The notes: generated by a model not told the origin, from the sequence alone. Positions 10,955-22,449 are shown, counted from the stretch's first letter. The stretch is DNA of 64,000 nt from Heterocephalus glaber (GCF_000247695.1 NW_004624865.1:871825-935824); one strand, 5' to 3'. Numbers and translations: made by a program.

Positions 10955-12990
10955 AGACGTTGACAGGTAGTAAGATATAGAGGTCCAGGATTTACAAGTG
11001 ATGTCTGCATTAGTATGATTCTGAAGTTTCCATAACCTGTGTATGGAGATTTGCTGACATTTGTTGTTCTTCTGGGCTGCCTCACTCCTGAATGCCTCTT
11101 CCTGCTTGGAGACTTCTGTGTTATGGATCAAAGCCCACCTCCTTCCCAGGTAGGAGCTGAAAGCCCATCTTTGGGGGTGACCTGCAATGATTTAGCTCTA
11201 GGCCCACAGCTCCCAGGACCTCTGAGGTCCCACCAGGTTCTGTTTTGGCTCCACAGTGCATTAGCTCTCTCTGCCAAGCAGTGGAAACTCTTGTCTTCCT
11301 CTTAGCCTTTTAGGTAAGTTAACTGAGGCTCAGGGGCCTTCAAGAGAGGTAATATGGATGTTTGCTGAGGAGAATACGCTGTTCTGCTATGCACCAGCCC
11401 TTCGGTTTGGCTAAGCAGTGGTTTGTGCTATGCCACTTGTCCCAGATCTTGGACAACGGAAGGTCCAGGACCTGCACTGCCTCAGTAGCCCCCTCTTACA
11501 TGTGCTTTCCCTTGATGAATTCGAACCTGAAGTGTCTAACTAGGATGAGAAAGCAGGTTTTATTTTCTGGTCCTGAATAATCAAGACTGTTCACCACTCA
11601 AAGCTGTATGTCTGTTACCCAAAATAGCAAAGAGCTTGAGAAAACAGCTCATCCACAGATTTAAACAAAGTTCCCTTTCTTCCCATAAATAATGGGATTT
11701 CTTTTTAATCTATATTTTTCTTCAGTGTGAACTTTATTTTGCTGATCTAGATGCATGCAATACAACAGCCCCAGGAGAGGCACAATTACTGATAACTGAG
11801 AGAAAACAGAAGCAATCTGGGTCCTGGGAGGTTCAGCTTGAATAACAGAGCAGCACATGCAGTAGAACTTTCTGTGATTATAGAAAATGTTCTGTCCTCT
11901 ACTGTAATTTAGTAGCTCCTGGCAACATATAGGTATTAAACCCTTGAAATGTGGCCAATATGCCCAAGAACAGGATTATGTTTAAATTTGATTAATATAG
12001 ATTTAAACAGCCATGTATTTAAGCAGTACTGGACACATCAGAAGATAATTATGGCCACGTGACCGCTTACTATGGCTAAGTCTTCTCCCCTAACAAAAGC
12101 TCATGGGAAATCTGTATTTCCTAAACCTACTTATTTAGAGTTTGATTTGGGGACAGTGGGCTGGGGCTAGAATCCGTCCTTCCCCGGGGCTGTGGGTGGG
12201 TTTATTAATTGTCTACACAATTGCCTTTGTAAGGGGTCTACATCTCCGAATCCAGAATTAGGAGCTCTGCAGTCAAAGCCATTTATTAGGCTTAAATTTA
12301 TGTGGTGTGAAATCTGTTAGATCATTTGCTCATCAGTAGGTTGTCTAAGAAAAAAGGGCGTCTACAAAGGGTTTCCAGGGCGAGGGTCACTGGTGTAATC
12401 AGAAACACACGAAACCCCGCTTCTTTCTACCAAAGCATGGCTTTCCACCAGGGTTGGGGTATGCACAGCAGCCTTTGCTAACATTTCCTCTGTTATTTAA
12501 AAAAAGAGAAGTAATTATTTTTTACTGTCATTCAACTTGAAGACTGAAAGGTGTGAGTCCCTGAGGTTCACGTTTGAGAACAGGGAGCCCACGAGAGTCA
12601 GGGAAGACTCCAAACCCAACGGGAGGTGTTGGGAAGCAGAGAGGTTCGAATAAAATGTGGGCAGAATAGTGCGAGAGGCCAGGAGCCAGACCCAGGGGTC
12701 GGAGGCATGGCCGAGACATACTGCCCTGTACTGGTCTTGGCTAGGAGATCAGGCATGAATTCGACAAACACCAGCTGTGGGCAGGAGCTGAGTTCTGGGA
12801 CAAAGCTGGTGAGGCAGCTGTTGGCCTCCAGGGCTCACAGTCTCTGGGGAGAGCCCAGGGGACCCCTATGGGTCCCACTGCTGTGAGCAGGGTGGCCCAG
12901 AGACGCACTTTGAAAAGCAGACTCCAGCCCCACCCCCAAGCTCTGAGTTCAGGAGTCTGTGGGTGGCTTTCCGAAGGCTTTGCGTGTGGG
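10955..12990. promoter_or_regulatory. SINE-free block, candidate conserved non-coding region
   Basis: Two kilobases with no SINE or recognised LINE, unusual here. The AT-rich core 11880-12500 carries a CCACGTGACC E-box (about 12056), TTTATTAATTG, CATTTATTAGG and similar homeodomain-type words. No ORF of note. A regulatory role for MYCN or DDX1 is speculation; conservation has not been tested. Confidence 0.3.
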
Positions 12991-12991
12991 T

Positions 12992-13145
12992 GTGCAGTTC
13001 TGGGGACTGAACCCAGGCCTTCACACTGAGCTACATCCCCAGCCTTTTTTATTTTTTTATTTTTTGAGATACAGTCTCATCAAGCCACCACTTTGAAACT
13101 TTTGATCTTCCTGCATCAGCCTCCAGACGTTCTGGCACTAGGCTA
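12992..13145 (-). repeat. B1-dID dimeric SINE
   Basis: Antisense; ID half GAGCTACATCCCCAGCC then TTTTTTGAGATACAGTCTC. Diverged. Confidence 0.82.
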
Positions 13146-13440
13146 CAAGTTTTTACACAGCGCTTTGAGGAGATCCTGATTTAAACGAAATGAATGCATC
13201 TTCTCCCCACCCAGAGCACGTCCCGGTACCCCAGCCCCTTCCACCAGGGCCCTCCCTTATCTGCAGCACAGGCCAGGTGATTTCAGCCTCTGGGATTCAC
13301 ACCTGACAGCTGCAGCTGTCCTGCCTTCCTCTCCCTGGCCACCAGTGCCCCTCTGCCAGTTCGTTCTCTGCAGAGCTACCAGACTGACTTTATAAAACCA
13401 GAAGCAGAAGGGCTCTCATTCTTGGTTAAAACCATTCTGC

Positions 13441-13640
13441 AAGCCAGGGATGGTGGTACACACCCATCATCCCCAGCACTCTGGGAGGCTGAAGCAGGAG
13501 GATCACAAGTTCCAGCCCACCCTGGGGAATTTAGTGACTTACTAAGATCCTGTCTCAAAATAAAAAATAAAAAGGGCTGGGGATGCAGCTCAGTGTGAAG
13601 GCCCTGGGTTCAAGCCCCAGTACCAAAAATAAAAATAAAA
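13441..13640 (+). repeat. B1-dID dimeric SINE
   Basis: Near-consensus dimer, tail ACCAAAAATAAAAATAAAA. Confidence 0.9.
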
Positions 13641-13999
13641 CACTCTGCAGCTTGTACCTCCTGAGAAGCAAGCGCTGACCTGGCCCCACCTTCCGGCCGC
13701 CTCTCCCCTCTCCATCCTGTGTGCCGCTCCTCTGTCACCCTCCAGGCCCCCAGCAGACAGAAGCCCCAAGGAGCCTCTCCAGCCACTTCCAGTCCTTGCT
13801 GGTGTCTGCTGCCTGGACCAGAGCAAGGATGCAGAGGAGGGGACCCGGGACTGGAGACTGGGGACAGCACAGGGGGGCAGACAGAGGACACGGGAACCGT
13901 CTCTGTGGGACACAGTCAGGGAAACACAGGAAACCAGAGTCACAGGGACCGGGGAACATTTACATTTTAAACATTGATTACAGGAAAAGACTCACTGCC
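13641..13999. other. Intergenic, nothing recognised
   Basis: GC-rich unique sequence preceding a mariner remnant; overlapping ORFs on both strands have no recognisable family. Confidence 0.4.
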
Positions 14000-14355
14000 A
14001 GGAATCCCCCTCAAAATCCTCGCCTCACTCTGAGCCCACTCATCCCACCTCTTTCCGCAGCAGCTCTGGAGTCCTCTTTCCTGAGGGACTTTACCAGGTG
14101 TGATCATAAATACAGTGACTGCTGCTGCCGAGCGCCATCCAGCAGAAAGGGAGCTCATAAACACACGACACTGTGTCCTCATCCACCTTAGTCACCGGAT
14201 CTGGCACCCTGTGACTCTGGCTCTTCCGCAAAGTCACAATGACCACGAAAGGGAGACCTTTTGAATCCATTCAGGACACAGAAGCAGCCAGGGCAGCGCA
14301 GCTAAAGACCCTCAGGAAGGAGGACTCCAGAGCTGCTGCAGGAAAAGCGAGCCAC
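14000..14355 (+). pseudogene. Dead mariner-type transposase remnant, copy B
   Basis: Shares its start (AATCCCCCTCAAAATCCTC) and body with copy A at 5905-6330. SPDLAPCD is in one frame; KGRPFESIQDTEAARAAQLK in another, both matching the mariner C-terminus. Frameshifted and without TIRs. Confidence 0.72.
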
Positions 14356-14794
14356 TGCCCAGGGCTCCCTGGTGGGCCGGTGAGCAGGTCTGGTTGTGGC
14401 CCTGCAGCTGGCCGCTCATCCCGGGGAGCAGAGGAGTGGCCGATGAGGGGGGCAGGACCTGGGACAGGGCCAAGGCCTTGGGCCTCCCAGTGGCCACTGC
14501 AGGAAGGCCCGCCAGGTGGAAGGGGCTGGTCCCGGAGAAGCTGGGTCACCGGGGAGGAGCGGCACCCAGGGGTGCTGGTGACAGTGGCACAGTGCAGGAC
14601 AGCAGACTGAGACCTGCTCCTGCTGTGACCCTCCGAGTCAGCCCTGGGCTCGAGGTAGTGCTGACCACCCGGCTCTGGCCTTGGGGCGATGACAATGGCC
14701 AGGCCCGAGGTGACTTTCACATTCCTCCCTCCTTGGGCCTGGGGTGGGGCAGGATGTTGTGCCGGGGCTTCCACGTGGAACCCAGGACTTCAGA
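14356..14794. other. Intergenic, nothing recognised
   Basis: GC-rich unique sequence with no identifiable gene or repeat. Confidence 0.4.
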
Positions 14795-14912
14795 GCCAGG
14801 CATGGGGGCACTGGTCCGCAGCCCCAGAACTTGGGAGGCTGAGGCAGGAGGATCAGTACGAGTTGGAGGCCAGCTGGGACTGCAGAGCGAGACCCCATCT
14901 CAAAAAACCATG
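14795..14912 (+). repeat. B1 SINE
   Basis: GGCATGGGGGCACTGG ... GCGAGACCCCATCTCAAAAA. Confidence 0.85.
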
Positions 14913-15506
14913 TATATATGTATATAAGTAATAATCCCTATTGTGCCCAGGCTCAGGAAGGTTAAACAGTGGCAGCGACCTGTCGCGGGGCACAGCAGGA
15001 GGGAGCCTCACAGGAGCGGCTTTGGTCCTCTCCCAGTCATCTCTGTGCCGTGTTCCTGCCAGCAAAGCCCCCTAGGCCACTCGGTGACTCCGCTGCACAG
15101 GGCTCGGAGCACAGTCCCAGCCCGAGCCCAGGAGTCTCCAGCTGCCGGAGCGGGGCCATTTGTGCCCCTGCCGAGCCCTGCTTCTCTTTGAAAGGAGGAG
15201 GTGCGGCTTTCACAGTCCTCGAAGGGATCGAGGGCAATAAAGGCAGATGACTGCACTCAGGAGAGGCCTGTGTTGCTTCTCAGGCTAAGCCGCCCTGCCC
15301 CTAAACCTCAGGGACAGGAAGTGGTGACAGGAAGTGGGACTGCGGGGGGGGGGTGGCCTCTACAGGGGGCAACGTGTGAGTCCCCTGCGCAGGGAGAGCC
15401 ATCAGGGACTGTGGGGACAGGTGAGCCGGATCCAGGCCCTTGGGCTCTGAGTGCCCCTCCCCGCCCACAGGGGGACAGGCGAGGGCAGAACGGGACCGGA
15501 CAGCTC
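14913..15506. other. Intergenic, possible MIR trace
   Basis: Mostly unique. GCCCAGGCTCAGGAAGGTTA at about 14945 recalls an antisense MIR tail; the rest is not recognised. Confidence 0.35.
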
Positions 15507-15622
15507 TGGTGGCTGTGGCAGGCACTCCTGCAGTCCTAGTCCTCGGGAGGCTGAGGCAGGAAGATTGCCCAGGAGTTCAAGGCCAAGTGGGAAAACATAC
15601 TGAAAACTGGTCTCAAAAACAC
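15507..15622 (+). repeat. B1 SINE
   Basis: GCTGTGGCAGGCACTCCTG ... CTCGGGAGGCTGAGGCAGG ... GGTCTCAAAAAC. Confidence 0.82.
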
Positions 15623-15748
15623 CGAGCACACAAAGAACTTGGAGGAGCATAGCTGGAGGGCTGGCAAGCCACCACCTGGGGAGTCAGTCTTCTTTAGAAA
15701 GGAAAAAAGAAACTGAATGATTGTCAGGAAGAATACAAAAAAAAAAAA

Positions 15749-15890
15749 TCACCAGGCATGGTGATACACACTATCTGCAATCCCAGCACTCACTCGGGAG
15801 GCTGAGGCAGGAGGATCGACATGAGTTAGAGGTCAGCCTGGCTGACATACCAGAACCCTGTCTCAGAAGACAAACAAACAAATAAATGAG
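15749..15890 (+). repeat. B1 SINE
   Basis: CACCAGGCATGGTGATACAC ... CCTGTCTCAGAAGACAAAC. Confidence 0.87.
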
Positions 15891-16470
15891 CCCTGGTGAG
15901 GATCTGGGGAAAGGAAGTCAGTATGGCCACTCTGGAAATCGGTGAGGAGCGGCCTCCTCAGCAGTCTAAAAATAGAGCCACGCGGGACCCCTCCATTCCT
16001 CTCCCGAGAAGCTCCCTGAAGGAGGTGAGGTCAGCACGGCACAGGGGTACTTCGTGGCACAGCTTAGGGTGAGCAAGATGAGACCAGCCTCCACGCCCCC
16101 GAAGATGAGCGGATAAAGAAAATGCGGTCTTAGAGGCACACACGTGCACACGCTGGAGTATTATTCAACCATGAAAAAGAACAGAATTCTGTCATTTACA
16201 GGAAAATGGACAGATCGGGAGACCACCATGTTAAACAAAATACTCACTCAGGAAGATAAACATCCCATGTTCTCCCTGATATGTAGAATCTAAACACTGA
16301 CAATGAGAAAACAGGACAAGAGGGAGAAAATCAGGCACTATGATGGGCTATAGATCAAACGTGCTTCGTAGAATCATTTTCCAAGTGAAATGCTCTATTT
16401 TAGAGCAATGCACACCTCTATAAAAAAGGAAGAATTTAAAATGCTCTAGAAAAATGAGTTTTTACATTAA
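15890..16470 (+). repeat. L1 LINE ORF2 3'-end remnant
   Basis: Sense match to the ORF2 end: AGTATTATTCAACCATGAAA, GAGACCACCATGTTAAAC and CATCCCATGTTCTCCCTGAT, words shared with most mammalian L1. Decayed. Confidence 0.8.
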
Positions 16471-17169
16471 ATACCTATTTGTCCAAAAAAAAGTTTTCCA
16501 AAGAAGTGGGGAGCGTGTCCCATCCCACACAGAGCCCAGGGCTGGAGGAGCGGACTCGTGGCCCCTCCCTACAGGACGCTTGCAGGTTCAGCTCCACAGC
16601 AAGGTGCACCCTGCTCAGGCCCCCTAAGAAGATCGGGCGTGGCTCCTCCCCAGAAAGATGAGGCGCTCACCCCAAAATCAGGTGGCCAGAAGCAGGGCTG
16701 AGAAACCACATTCTTCAGGGGTTGGAGATGAACACTGGGAGCAGGATGGACCGGAGCCTCGGAGCCTTTAGCAGGGAGCTGAAGTGTGGGCTGCAGAAGT
16801 CACGCTCCGCCCTCGAGCAGAACACATGACGGCTGGGGCGGGAGTGCGGCCGGGCTTCCGGAGACCTCACAGCTGCCAGACCTGGGCCTCCCAAGGCTGC
16901 GTGAAGAGAAGACAACTGTCCAAGTTCAGGGAGGAGAGGGCTGTGCTCCACCCACAGCAGCCGGACCCTGCGGGGCTTCAGTTGTCCCTGGGGTCTATCG
17001 GTATCATTTTGAGCATATCCAGAGCAAAGTGACAAGACTTGGCGACAGGACCACAGCCTTCAACTGGTGTGGAGGAGGAGAGGGGAGGACGGCTGGCTGT
17101 GGGTCTGGACAGGAGGAGCCCAGTGGAACCCTAGTTGGTCCCTTTCCTGTTGTGGGGACAAAGCGTCCA
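16471..17169. other. Intergenic, nothing recognised
   Basis: Unique sequence; no exon signature on either strand. Confidence 0.4.
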
Positions 17170-17490
17170 ACACCCACAGTGTAAGGAGGAGGTTCAGTTT
17201 GGCTCATGGCTGCAAGGGGTTCAGTCCATGGTGAGCTGATCCAAGGCCGGAACATCATGGTGGAAGGGCCTGGCAGAAGAGGGCTGCTCACCTCATGGTG
17301 AAGCAGAGGGAGTAGGGCGAGGCCGGGAACAAGAACGAACTCCTCAGGGTCTCACCCCAGTGACCTCCACCAGCCAGACCCACCTCCTACAGCACTGTCA
17401 GCCCTGGCCTCATCCTCATCCATGATGGACCCACTGATGAGCACATCCATCACCTTCCACACACAGAGACTTTGGGGAGATTTGAGGCTG
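17170..17490 (-). mobile_element. MaLR-type LTR, antisense
   Basis: Reads on the minus strand as GTGTGGAAGGTGATGG..., a CACCATGATGTTCCGGCC-like block and CATGGACTGAACCCC, followed by a GAGCCAAACTGAACCTC end; closely similar to 40728-41085. Non-coding solo LTR of the ERVL-MaLR group. Confidence 0.7.
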
Positions 17491-18214
17491 AAACCAGAAC
17501 AGCCGCTTCTCTCAAGGACGTTGCAGGGTAACAAGAGGCCCGGAGAAGTGATGAGCGGGCACCCCTCTTCTCCCTGCGTCTCTGAGTTTCCTCAGTTTTG
17601 TGAAACCTCTCCCTCCCCCACCGAGAAGACCCCCAGCTTCTCCCCAGGATGAGCCTGAGCTGCTGCTGTGGAAGCTCAGCTCCCAGCTTCTGTCGGTGAC
17701 CGGTGACCGCAGGGCTGCGCCCATCCCTGACCTCCCAATTGCCTGGAGGGATGTCACTGCGGCCACAGCTCTGCAGGTCCCGCACGTCCCTGTGGCAGGA
17801 GGAAGCATCTCCGCACTGTGGCATCCTGGGTCACAGACACGAGGCACCAGGCCCAACTATTTTCAGTGGTTTGTAAGTGTACAAGTCAGCAGCTTAAAAT
17901 AATATGCAGCCACCAGCACGCCCCATTTCCGGAACCTTTTCTGCATCTCCAGCAGGCATTCTGTCCTCTGCCCAGGCAACTAGGGAGGTGCCCAGAGCTA
18001 CCCAGGAGCCGCCGCCTCGGAGCCCTGGCACTGGACACAGGAGGGTCAGTCTCAGTCCCCTGGGACCAGGCAGGCACATCCACAGCCCATAAGCAGGGCG
18101 AGAGTGGCAGGGATTCCAGAGAAGGGGCCTCTGCCCACCCACCACCCCGCCACCCCGCTGCTCCTCCACTGGTTCCCTTATAAAATCCCCTTTGCACGGA
18201 GCTACATGCCCCAT
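17491..18214. other. Intergenic, nothing recognised
   Basis: GC-rich unique sequence. Long ORFs overlap on both strands without family resemblance. Confidence 0.4.
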
Positions 18215-18333
18215 GTGTTTGTTTTGAGACGGCACCTCATTAAATCGCTAATTCGGCTGGGCTGGAGCTTGCAACCCTCCCGCCTCAGCCTCCCAAGTGC
18301 TGGGATAACAGGCGTGCACCACCGCGCCCCCAC
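18215..18333 (-). repeat. B1 SINE at the end of an inverted repeat
   Basis: Antisense B1. Its first half (in plus coordinates 18271-18333) is shared with the B1 at 20656, its other half is of the B1-dID type (ATTAAATCGCTAATTCGGC). Confidence 0.85.
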
Positions 18334-18741
18334 CGTCCTCTGCTTTATTTACCTGCTTGGATGTCAGTGTCCTTTGCTGGAGTGACTAGGGCTTTTACAG
18401 CAGGACCCGGGGCAGGGCCTGGCCTGGGGCTGGCTTAGTAAGGATGTGCTGAGTCGGAGGAAAGAGGGCGGACGGCACGAGGGGCACGGGAAACCTCTGC
18501 AAAGGGGCTCGGGGACGCCAGCCGGCACGGTCAGCAGGGAAGCTCGGTCTGGTAGCTGGCTCCGTGTTCTTCCCGGACAGGACAGTGGCGTGTCTGTGTC
18601 GGGACGATGAGGCCACCCAGGAGGGCGGCTGGGCCGAGACCCTCGCTCTGGGGTTGGAGGGTCCACACTGGTGTCCCCAGGGCCACCTTGCCTGGGGGCG
18701 CTGGGCCCAGCACTCTGTGGCCTGGGGCTGGGTGTCCTGCA
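18271..18741 (-). repeat. Inverted repeat, left arm (470 bp)
   Basis: Reverse complement of 20247-20715 with only a few mismatches seen (for example G/A at about 18473 vs 20521). Ends inside a B1 on the outer side and at GGGTGTCCTGC on the inner side. Confidence 0.93.
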
Positions 18742-18879
18742 TCTTCGCTCACTGAGCTGAGCTGAGGCAGCATGGCCAGCTGCCCTGCAGCCTGGTTCGC
18801 ATTCCCTGGGGTTGGTGAGGCAGGAAATTCCCAGGAACAAAGCCAGGCCCTGCAGAGATCTTCTTTTCTATGCTGGGTC

Positions 18880-18964
18880 ACTTTTTTTTTTGGTACCAGG
18901 GATCGAACTCAGGTCCCTGTGCTTGCACAGCAGGTGGCAGATCCACTGAGCTAAATCCCGGCCC
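18880..18964 (-). repeat. ID SINE with 16-bp target duplication
   Basis: Antisense ID bordered by CTATGCTGGGTCACTT on both sides, so a young insertion. It lies in the loop of the inverted repeat. Confidence 0.95.
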
Positions 18965-19299
18965 TATGCTGGGTCACTTTGACAGTGGAGGCTTCCCGAG
19001 ACTTCACCTGCGGTGAAGAAGAGGGGACAGACCTGCGTGCAGGCCACCAACGCTGTCCCCTGCACACATGCAGCCTTCAAGGGACTCCGGAGGGACAGGC
19101 GGGCACAGGAAGATGGGGCCACACTCTGCCCCATTCCCCAGCCTCGGGGAGCGGAGGGGAGGGCGACCCGGGCACCGTGGCTCCCCAGCGGCTCTGAGGG
19201 CACCGAGTCCTCCCGCCCGCACAGGTGGCCACGCCAGTCCACTCCGGATGCACCTGGCCGCCTGACCTCTCCTCCAGTCCCGCCCACCTTTGGGCTGTG
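18965..19299. other. Intergenic, nothing recognised
   Basis: Unique sequence in the loop of the inverted repeat. Confidence 0.4.
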
Positions 19300-19925
19300 G
19301 ATTTGCTGCCGCTGTTTCTAGTCTGTCTAATGATGTCCACCCTAATACTGTTATTTCCTTCCTTCTTGCTTCAGGTGAAGTCTGCTTTGGCTTTGCTTTG
19401 CTTTTGTTTTTCCTTAAAGTGGGAGGTGAACTGGGGGATCTGTCCTTCCTAACAGTGGCTCACAGCTGTGGATTCCCCCGGGCGCCCCTTTACGCCACCC
19501 CTCAGATGTCCTGCGCCCTCTCCACTTCTCGCCCTCCCGGCTTTTCTAATCTCCCAGGACTTCTCTGAGTCCTATGTTGCTCAGTAGTTTACTGTTTAAT
19601 TTCCACAGGTTCGAAAATTCCTCAAAGCTCTTTGTAAATGTTTTTGATTTCTAATTCCAATGGACATTGGAATGTGATTGGAGAATAAACTTTGTATGAC
19701 TTTCGTTCTTTTCTTTTGCTTTTTGTTTTTTGGGCCAGGTTCTTGCTGTTTAGCCGAGGCTGGCCTTGAACTCACTGGCTAGCCCAGGCTGGCCTCGAAC
19801 TGTTAGCAATCCTCCTGCTTCAGCCTCCCAAGTGCTGGGATGACAGGCCTGTGCTGCCATGCCTGGCTGAATTTCATTCTTTTAAATGCACCAAGGGTCA
19901 TTTTGTGGACCAGTGCGAGGCCTGT
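19300..19925 (-). repeat. L1 LINE ORF2 remnant, antisense
   Basis: TTTTGATTTCTAATTCCAAT and AATAAACTTTGTATGACTTT match a well-known antisense ORF2 stretch; it resumes after a B1 insertion with CATTCTTTTAAATGCACC. Confidence 0.6.
19715..19869 (-). repeat. B1 SINE, internal-duplication type
   Basis: GAGGCTGGCCTTGAACTCAC is followed by a second GCCCAGGCTGGCCTCGAACT: the internal duplication of rodent B1. Confidence 0.87.
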
Positions 19926-20130
19926 CCCAGGCGGCCGTGCACCCGGAGGAGGCGTGCTCTGTGGCTGCACAGGCTGGGTCTACTAGGGGGAGGGCTGTTA
20001 ACATCATCCACTTTCTCCAGAGCCCTTGTAACCGGTGCTAAAAGTGGGGACCCAAAGTCTCCAGCACTTCTTATTCTTCCTATAGTCCTGCCTCTCAACC
20101 TCCATTCCTTCAGAGAAAAGGAATTATCCT

Positions 20131-20219
20131 GGGGCTGGGATTTAGCTCAGTGGTTCTGCCGCCTGCCCCATAAGCACAAGGTCCGGAGTTCGATCCCCGG
20201 TACCAAAAAAAAAAAAAAA
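20131..20219 (+). repeat. ID SINE
   Basis: GGGCTGGGATTTAGCTCAGT ... GATCCCCGGTACC-A14; flanked by ATTATCCTGG / ATCATCCTGG. Confidence 0.94.
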
Positions 20220-20246
20220 TCATCCTGGTGTGCAGAGAAGGGGGAC

Positions 20247-20715
20247 GCAGGACACCCAGCCCCAGGCCACAGAGTGCTGGGCCCAGCGCCCCCAGGCAAG
20301 GTGGCCCTGGGGACACCAGTGTGGACCCTCCAACCCCAGAGCGAGGGTCTCGGCCCAGCCGCCCTCCTGGGTGGCCTCATCGTCCCGACACAGACACGCC
20401 ACTGTCCTGTCCGGGAAGAACACGGAGCCAGCTACCAGACCGAGCTTCCCTGCTGACCGTGCCGGCTGGCGTCCCCGAGCCCCTTTGCAGAGGTTTCCCG
20501 TGCCCCTCGTGCCGTCCACCCTCTTTCCTCCGACTCAGCACATCCTTACTAAGCCAGCCCCAGGCCAGGCCCTGCCCCGGGTCCTGCTGTAAAAGCCCTA
20601 GTCACTCCAGCAAAGGACACTGACATCCAAGCAGGTAAATAAAGCAGAGGACGGTGGGGGCGCGGTGGTGCACGCCTGTCATCCCAGCACTTGGGAGGCT
20701 GAGGCGGGAGGGTCG
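20247..20715 (+). repeat. Inverted repeat, right arm (469 bp)
   Basis: Partner of 18271-18741. The outer end lies in the B1 at 20656-20772 after GGAGGCTGAGGCGGGAGGGT; beyond it the two SINEs differ. Confidence 0.93.
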
Positions 20716-20772
20716 CTGTGAGTTTGAGGCCAGCCTGGGTTACAGAGCAAGATCCTGTCTCAAACCAAAGAA
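20656..20772 (+). repeat. B1 SINE at the end of an inverted repeat
   Basis: First half identical to that of the left-arm B1; second half is ordinary B1 (GAGGCCAGCCTGGGTTACAG). Confidence 0.9.
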
Positions 20773-21123
20773 TAGGGGGTGGTGGTGCCTTAAAAGTGCA
20801 CAGAAAGACACAGGAATGTGCGCAGTGACAGGGCTGACACAGAGCACCCGACCCCCAGTGGAGGGACAAGGGGTCCGCCACGGCCAACCCACGCGGAGGG
20901 GCGGGGCGGGGCCGGTCTGACTGGCAGGGAAGAGTAAAGGATGGGACAGGAGGTGGGCAGGAGGCGGGATGGCTGGAGAGGACCCTGAGCACCCAGTGAC
21001 TGTCCTTCCTGCAGGTCCTCGCAGCGGGAGGACACAGACTCACTGTGAGCCCGAAACGCTGGAGCCAAAGGCTCGCCTGCCGCAGGTGCAGGTGGTACCA
21101 GAAGGCCTGTTTTCTGGTTTTGT
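20773..21123. other. Intergenic, nothing recognised
   Basis: GC-rich unique sequence between SINEs. Confidence 0.4.
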
Positions 21124-21297
21124 TCTCCAGCACTGGGGACTGAACTCACCGTGTTTCACTGAGCTGCACCCCAAGCCCTTTTGTTCTTATTCGGAGACAG
21201 GGTCTCGCTAAGTTCCCACGTTGGCCCGGCTGAGCTTGAACTTTCGACCCTCCTGCCTCAGCCTCCCATGCTGCTGGGCTCACAGCCGTGCAGGCTG
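21124..21297 (-). repeat. B1-dID dimeric SINE
   Basis: CAGCACTGGGGACTGAACTC ... GAGACAGGGTCTCGCTAAGT; antisense. Confidence 0.87.
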
Positions 21298-21885
21298 AGA
21301 AGAGGCGGCTGTCCGGCCCGCAGCTCTCAGGGTGGAAGTCTTGGCGGAGACTCACGAGGCAGAGACGGAGGGACTTGGGAGCTCAGGGCCAGCTCCCCGA
21401 GGAGGCCTGCCCCACTCCCTGGCTTGCCAAGCGCAGCCTCGCGCTCCTACCTGAGGTCCCCTGGCTCGGTTTGGGGCGGCCCAGCCCACCCCACCCCGGG
21501 ACCGCGCCCTGCTCTTCCTGCAGTGAGAGCCAGGGACCCGGGGCCCAGCCCCGCCCATCTGCGCGGTCACTGCTGGGGCCGGGCAGTGGCGGGCAGCTCT
21601 GTGCGGAGCAACCACGACGCCGACCCGGGCAGGAGCCGCAGAGCGCCCGGCTGGGGGGCCTGGAAACACGATTCGCTCAGATGGGGAAGCGGTTGGACAG
21701 CAACCCGGCGCGGCGGCGGGGACGGCGTGACGCCCGCGCCCCCTGGTGCCCAGCCTAGGAAGTGACCGACGTCGCTCCTGTTCCGCACAAGCACGCAGGC
21801 TGCGCTCTGGTGGTACCGGCACGCGAGCTGCGAGAGGGAAAACGAGGGGCAGAGGGGCGGAAAGGTCTGCAGCCCACAGAACGAA
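21298..21885. promoter_or_regulatory. Orphan CpG-rich block with CTCF-like site
   Basis: CpG-dense and SINE-free. At 21735-21753 the minus strand reads GGGCACCAGGGGGCGCGGG, a strong fit to the CTCF core (CCAsyAGrkGGC). No convincing exon; ORFs are by-products of GC richness. Confidence 0.5.
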
Positions 21886-21896
21886 CACTCAATGTT

Positions 21897-22022
21897 TTCC
21901 TTTGGTTTTTGAGACACGATCTTGCTATGTGGCCCAGGCTGACTTGGAACTCTCAGAGATTCTCCTGCCTCAGCCTCTCAAGTGCTGGGATGACAGGCAT
22001 GTGCCACCACGCCACACTGGCA
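21897..22022 (-). repeat. B1 SINE
   Basis: GGTTTTTGAGACACGATC ... GTGCCACCACGCCACACTGG. Confidence 0.88.
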
Positions 22023-22449
22023 TAAAATCTATTTTTAAAATAATCTTCATTAAACTTCCTTTCCCAAGATGGCATATTTTTATGAAAGTTTTTCTCAAAG
22101 GTGAGCTCCCTGGCATAAGCCAGAGCAAGGGTCCTGGTGGGGCCTGGCTGTGCGGGACTTGGACACGTGTCCGCCTGGCGCATACCGGGGACACTCGGTG
22201 GCCAAGGCAGGGCCGAGAAGCACCGAGGACCCGCCTCCGTGTCAGGCACCCTCGGCCTCCCTGGCCCATTCAGAGCACAGAAAGTGGAGTTCTCAGAAAG
22301 CGAGGCTTCCACCTCAGCCCATGGGTGACCCCAGCGAGGGCTGCTGACCCAAGGGGAACAGCCTTGGTACAGAGGCCGTGGCCCAGGAAAAGACAGGGCT
22401 GGAGGACAGCAAGCACCTGTCTCCTGTACCCTTGCATCTTAGAGGCCAC

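Noticed and set aside
15356..15375. A third CTCF-like word (CTACAGGGGGCAAC)
   Set aside because: Fits the core less well than the two reported; too weak without scoring.
18395..20623. Two nearly identical ORFs on opposite strands, suggestive of a duplicated gene
   Set aside because: They are the same frame of the two arms of an inverted repeat; the peptide is low-complexity and lacks gene structure.
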